A stretch of 6,425 nt of DNA from Candidatus Aenigmatarchaeota archaeon (lineage in GTDB: Archaea; Aenigmatarchaeota; Aenigmatarchaeia; PWEA01; JAGHBM01), in contig JAGLWW010000046.1 in the NCBI GenBank assembly GCA_023133195.1, positions 1-6,425 on the forward strand, read 5' to 3'. The translations under genes were made by a program, and so were the position numbers. The notes under the pieces were generated by a model. The model made no database searches and was not told the DNA's origin. It worked only from the letters and a program-made list of their open reading frames with translations. Below, piece by piece: positions 1 through 6,000 of the stretch (position 1 is its first letter; every line of letters starts with the position of its first letter).

Positions 1-60
1 TGGGCAATAGATGAAGCAGGAAACATGAATATTTCTTCAAGGAATGTGACTGTGGATAGT
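1..60 (+). repeat. C-terminal end of an upstream Ig-like module
   Basis: Residues 1-20 (WAIDEAGNMN..., ending at VDS before VPP) match residues 1556-1575 (WAIDLAGNMN..., ending before TPP), the closing strand of Ig-like module D. The reading frame therefore enters the window at the end of another D-type module. In D and E that module type encloses a LamG domain, so another LamG probably lies just upstream; this last step is inference. Confidence 0.8.
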
Positions 61-3000
61 GTGCCGCCAATCTGGAACCATACCTCAGGTTACTTGGGCT
101 CAAACACAACGACTCCAGAACAAGGAGACCCGGTCATACTATATTCAATGTGGAAGGATGAGACTGCCTTGGACTGGGGATGGTTAACAACCAACGAAAC
201 CGGAGAATGGAAGAATTACACCTACATTGGAAATGACTATTTCTCAGAGAGCGGAACACGGGTTCCAATTTATCATGCTGCTTTCCCGGAAGCTTGGTAT
301 GAAAATGGAAGGACATATGTTGTTTATCAGGGAGATAGTATGGATCCTTATGCAACTTACTATAACCATTTTACAAACACATGGGCTGATGATGTGAAAG
401 TCGGTGATAATCCATTAACTGGCGATGATAGCCATGGAGCACCGGCAATGTGCATAGCTGATGACGGTTACATACATGTCTGGTACGGGGCTCATAACAG
501 TTATTTACAAAAAGCCAATTCAACAAATCCCTATAATATTTCCTCATGGAACGATGAAGGAAACTGGGGTCCAAGCGACGCGACTTATCCAGTGTGCAGT
601 AAGACAGACAACGGAGGTATGTATGTTTTTTATAGAAGAACTTTTGCAACCGATAACAGACCCTGGTATTATAAGAGATCAACGGATAACGGCACGACAT
701 GGGAGACAGAGCACAAAATCATTGATACAACAGACGGAAATTTGGGGGAAGAATATTTATATGGAATTGCATATGAGTCTGGAACAGAGAAGATTCATCT
801 TTCATGGTCAGAAGCAACGCATTCTGGGAGTGTACCTAGAAGAAACGTCTATTATGCTTATCTGAATACAACAGATGAGAATCTCTATAATATCACAGGC
901 TACAATTTGGGTACAACTATTAGTCAAAGTGAAGCAGACGCCTCCTGCCTGGTTTTTAATACTACCGATTCTTCAGCAGATCAAAGCGCAAACGGCGCAA
1001 GAGTCAATGTTGATGGAAGTGGATTAGCACACATAACATTTTTCTATGATAGTGGTACCCACAAAACTTTAAGGTTTACCAAATGGAATGATACATCAAA
1101 TTCATGGATAACACCAGTAAATGTAACTTCACTAGTCAGCTATGCCAATTACAATAATTTTGTAGTAACCAATTCTACACATATAGAAATATATACTGAA
1201 GCCGATAGAGGTTCAGGAACAGATATAGAGAGATGGGTAACAACTGATGGAGGAGAGACATGGAGCAGGGATGTTGTTATTTTAACAGAAACCCAAAGCG
1301 GGGAACCATTAATGAATCCTCAGATTCCTTACAATTATAATCCAGAATTTAAAGTTTTATTTGGTCAATATGCATCCGATACAGTCAGTGATTTAAAAGT
1401 TTACGCATGGGGTGAGATTGATTGGGGCGGAGAAGGTTTTTTGAAGGAAAGGATTTACAACTCACCATATGATTTCCAGGATGCAGCCAATACTTGGACA
1501 TGGGCTAACTTCACATGGGACAACGACTCAATTTCATTAGGAACAGTCTGCTGGAAAGTTTATGCCAATGACACAAGTGGGAACGAGAACGTTACAAGTG
1601 AACAGTGTTTCAATGTTACGGATGCAACTCCCCCAGGAATAACCATACAGAATCCGCAGAACATAACCTACAGCTCAGTACCAATAGACCTGAACATCAC
1701 AACAGACGAATCAGTGGACTGGTGCGGCTGGAACCTGAACAACACGGCAAACGACACTATGTCCGGCTCTGGAACAACCTGGTGGGATTCCATAACTTGT
1801 CCAGAGGGAACCCATCAACTTTATGTCTATTGCAATGACTCATCAGGAAACATGGGCTCAAATACTTCAATTTGGTTCACTTATGACACACCACCAAAAT
1901 ACTGGGACAACTCCACCAATTCCACATATGCCGGAGAACCCGTGGAGTTCAGATTAAATTGGACAGATAACACAGGCTTGAGTGGTTACATATTCAGCTT
2001 TTGTAATGGCACATGGAATGGAACCCATTGCATAGGTAGTTCTCCGACTTGGGCAAACTCCAGTTTCACAAAATGTAAGGAAATAAACATAACAAATGCC
2101 GGTTCCTCTACTTTGGAAAATTTCCCAGTCTACATAAACTTAACCAAAGACGATGACATGCTTTCCGATTACTCTGATTTAAGGTTCTACAATACATCGT
2201 GTGACGAAGGAGGGATTGAACTGGATTACGAGATAGAAAACTACACTACAGACAACGCTCACATCTGGGCAAGGATTCCTTCACTGCCAACCGTCGGCAC
2301 GATTATTTCCGTCTATTACAAAAACAGCACACCCATAGAGTCAGGAGAGAATAAGACAGGCGTCTGGGATTCTAACTATAAGGCAGTATATCACATGATA
2401 GATTTGAATGACAGTACCATCAATGGTAAGGATTTAACTAACAACGGACCCGAGGCTGCTACAGGTAGAATAGGAGGGTGTTATGATTTTGAAACCAGCG
2501 AAAGCGACTATGCGAACAACAGTAATATCATGGATTTGTCGGCACAGTCAGCGGTTACCATTGAGGCATGGTTTTGGGTTGAATCTTGGGTGGACTACGT
2601 TGGTGTTACTCTTGGTGATGGTGCATATGGAACAGAGAAAGGACCAATCCTTAGACAAAGATTAGGAACGAATCCAAACGGAAGGTTTCAGGGCAGTTTG
2701 TATACAGAGGACGGCTATATATACGGGATATCAAACCAAACAAGTGCATCACTGGAAACTTGGTATTATGTTACAGTAACATTGACGGAAACAGACGCAT
2801 ATCTATATATGGATGCCATCGAGGTAAGTCATAATGATGATGAATTTGGTACACATGTTTTTAGTACTCTTGGAGACGACAGGATAGAAATCGGAAGAGA
2901 TCCCTCTGCTGTACCAGACTACTATGACGGTAAATTAGACGAAGTCCGCATCTCAAACACAAACAGAAGTGCTGACTGGATTAATCAAACCTACCAGATG

Positions 3001-6000
3001 GTGGCAAACCAGGGAAGTTTCGTAAGTTTCGGAAACGAAGAAGAACAATCTGCTTGGCAAAACGACACATGGACTTCAATGACCGGTCTCGGGAACTGGT
3101 CCAACGTTACCAAAGTTGTTAACTCTACATTGGGAGCCACGATAGCATGGAAGGTCTACGCCAACGACACTTCAGACAACTGGAACGTTTCAGAGAATTA
3201 TTCTTTTACAACGATAGACGGAACTCCACCAGTAATAACATGGGAACCCCCAACCCCGGACGATGATAGTTTCATTAACAAAGATTATGTCTACCTGAAC
3301 ACAACAATAACCGACACCACAAACACCTCAACTTTCTTTGACTGGAACTATTCCTTAATGGGTTACTGGAGTTTTGAATACTACAACTCTTCCGGCATTT
3401 ACGACAACTCTACTTACAACAATTTCGGGACTTTCCAAGGAACAGGTTTCGGTCAAGATGATGTAACAACTGGGAAGTATGGCAGCGGTTTGAAGTTCAA
3501 TGGAACAGGTGGTGGAAGCGGTTCTGGAGACTGCGTAGTGACCTCAGACTTGGATATAACAGACGAAATAACCGTGGAATTTTGGTATAAGCCCCATAGT
3601 GTTTCAACTGTAGCTGGAATAATTGAGAAATTCACACCCGTTGTGGCTTTCCACGAAACATGGGACAATGCAACAGATGGGTATTATAACGATTCAAATT
3701 CAATAAATTATAGCGATGAAGTTGACTGGGCAGCTTTAGCTACTGGAAGCTATGAGTATTGTATTGTTGCAAATAATCATATTGAGGTTTGGAACGATGG
3801 GGGTTCTGGTGACACCCTTTTACGTCAAGATAACATGAGTTTAAATTCAACTTACAATGAATTCAAATTTTACATCAAGATAGGAAACGAGTCCATTCCC
3901 GGTGGAACTTGGTATTTGTATATAAGGGATGTTGCTGGAACCAATACTTCTACACTTATCGAGTTTCAAGACGATGAAGATATGGTTATTAATGGGAATA
4001 TAGAAACAGATGCTTATTCTCTAAATACCTGGTTTTGGGTTGAGGTTTTTGTCAACTATACAAGCAGGAATATAACTGTTTGGTCAAATGGCAGTGAATT
4101 AGGGACATATGAATGGAGTACAGGTGGAACCGGTACACCAATACAAGAAAGGCTTCTATTCAGGCAGCAAAACGGTGGTGATAGTGGCGATTCTTTCTAT
4201 GTTGATGATGTAATTGCTGGAACAAAACTTATCGGTGGCGGAACAGGAAGTTGCGAAGGCCCCTACGAAGTTTTCAGAAACGCAGATAGAATCGGTTGGA
4301 TAATCAAAAATTCTACTAGTTGCGAATCATTATATACTTCGAATATATTGACATTGAATAAATGGTATCATGTTGTTACAACGTACAACGGAAGTATAAA
4401 AAAGATTTACATAAATGGAATTGAAGAAGCAAATGAATCTAAAACAGGATCAATAATTACAAATAATTATCCTGTCGCGATGGGAGCCACCGTAAATTCC
4501 ACAGGGGCGTGCGTTGGTTGGTTCGATAACTCTACAATAGACGAAGTCCGCATCCACAGCCGCGTGCTTTCAGGCGAGGAGATAAACGCCTCCTACAACA
4601 ACAAAATCCATGAACTTGATCATAACTTTACTTCTCTCTCGGAAGGGACTTACGATTACACAGCTTGGGCAATAGACTTGGCAGGAAACATGAACACATC
4701 CTCAAGAAACATCACCGTAGACACGACACCACCAATCATAATATGGGAATCTCCTACCCCGGACAACGAAGGTTTCACTAAAAATAATTACGTTTACCTT
4801 AACACAACAATAACAGATTTGACAAACACATCAGCCTTCTTTGACTGGAACCACAGTCTGATCGGTTATTGGAACTTCGAACATGTTCTAACCAATGGAA
4901 CTGTCTATGACAACTCCACATACGGGAACGATGGAACCATGGAAAACTTCACTTCAAACACCACGGTTACAGGAAAATACGGAAAAGGATTGGAGTTTGA
5001 TGGAAACAATGATTACATTGATTGCGGAAATGGTAACAGCTTGAATATCACCAATGAGATTACAATCGAGGCTTGGATAAAACCGGGACAACAGAATTTC
5101 ACGCAAAACAGGTATGTGGTCTCGGATTATCAGGATGGCTACAATGTGGAGATACTCAGTTATGTTGATAACAACAACATTACCTACGGATCAGAAAATA
5201 TTTCACTTGACAGCGGAGAAACAGGAACCATTCTGGCTGCTGACATATCACCAGGGACAATTATCAACGGGACAGGACCGTTTGAAGCCACATTTGATTC
5301 AGGTCGTGTCGATATGCCTGTTCCCGAGAGTTTCGCTGGAACAGAATTTGTTTACGATACAGTCAGAGGAGATATGCATTATTTATACTTCTGCGCTCCG
5401 TTTGGTGCAGCAAACATATCTTTTTACAACGATTCCGAGGACATCGTAGGAACCTTAAACTTAACATTAAATCAATGCGGCGATTTTACCCATAACTTTA
5501 CAACCGACTGGTATTATATAAATTCAACGGAAAAAGTCTTGGCACAGATGGACCAAAATCTGGACGCTTACGTTCTATACCCGATGACGAATGACTTATG
5601 GGGAATTGACAGCGGTACTTTTTACGGTGTGGGAGAGGACGGCACTAATGTAACATACTATACCTCTGATGGAGACACGGGAACTAACATAAGAAACTTT
5701 GGCTATCAGGGAACAATCACAGGAAGCGGTGATCAGGGAACCGGACCGGCTGATCATCTGGTTGCGAACCAGTCCGCGCTCGGAGCAATACAACAGGCGG
5801 ACGGTGATGGCAGTGAATCCACTTCTTTTTATCCGTATAAGGAGTTAAGTCACGTTTTCGCAATCCCGATGAATGCGCAGTATATTGCGATTGCCACGAC
5901 CCAGCCAAATACAACGTGCTACATGAGATACGCAAACGGAAGCATAGCTAACTACCAGTTTAAAAACGGTACTTTGGTAAATCAGTCTACAGGCGGAACA

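Larger units (their letters stand above)
223..1440 (+). other. BNR_4-type beta-propeller domain (res ~75-480)
   Basis: About 406 residues resembling BNR_4 (BNR repeat-containing) proteins, which form multi-bladed beta-propellers. The family-like core is DDSHGAP (res 142-148), DGYIHVWYGAHNS (155-167), ATYPV (194-198) and MYVFYRR (207-213). Two canonical Asp-boxes, S/T-x-D-x-G-x-T-W, occur at residues 227-234 and 414-421. Later blade-like strands include KIHLSWSEA (264-272) and GLAHITFFYD (341-350). BNR_4-type propellers include the PL24/PL25 ulvan lyases, whose chemistry uses His, Tyr and Arg; H145, H165, Y196 and R212/R213 are candidate equivalents. A non-enzymatic glycan-binding propeller is equally possible. 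Sequons are sparse here (9 in about 406 residues) compared with the Ig-like parts. It is inserted within Ig-like domain A. Confidence 0.75.

Noticed and set aside
371..700. Antisense open frame of 109 codons, and shorter antisense frames at 134-355, 3453-3668, 5596-5793 and 5717-5935
   Set aside because: They lie wholly opposite conserved domains of the long + strand frame and their translations show no domain pattern; they are shadows.
461..865. Forward frame-2 open frame of 134 codons, and similar at 1605-1838, 2483-2665 and 5114-5449
   Set aside because: They overlap the propeller, Ig-like, LamG and insert coding sequence in another frame, with no recognisable protein features.
3508..3528. 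Glycine/serine-rich stretch (res 1170-1176) resembling an artificial linker
   Set aside because: It falls at the LamG loop that normally precedes the DYI strand and the natural domain continues on both sides; loop variation explains it.
3634..4257. Possibility that the LamG inserts are assembly chimeras or mobile elements
   Set aside because: All junctions keep the reading frame and the inserts have the same protein style (sequons, aromatic strands); no transposase, terminal repeat or target duplication was seen. Read mapping would still be the decisive test.
5730..5756. Perfect 7-base inverted repeat TGATCAG/CTGATCA with a 13-base loop
   Set aside because: It lies within coding sequence, is short, has no T-run or other terminator sign, and can arise by chance in 6.4 kb.
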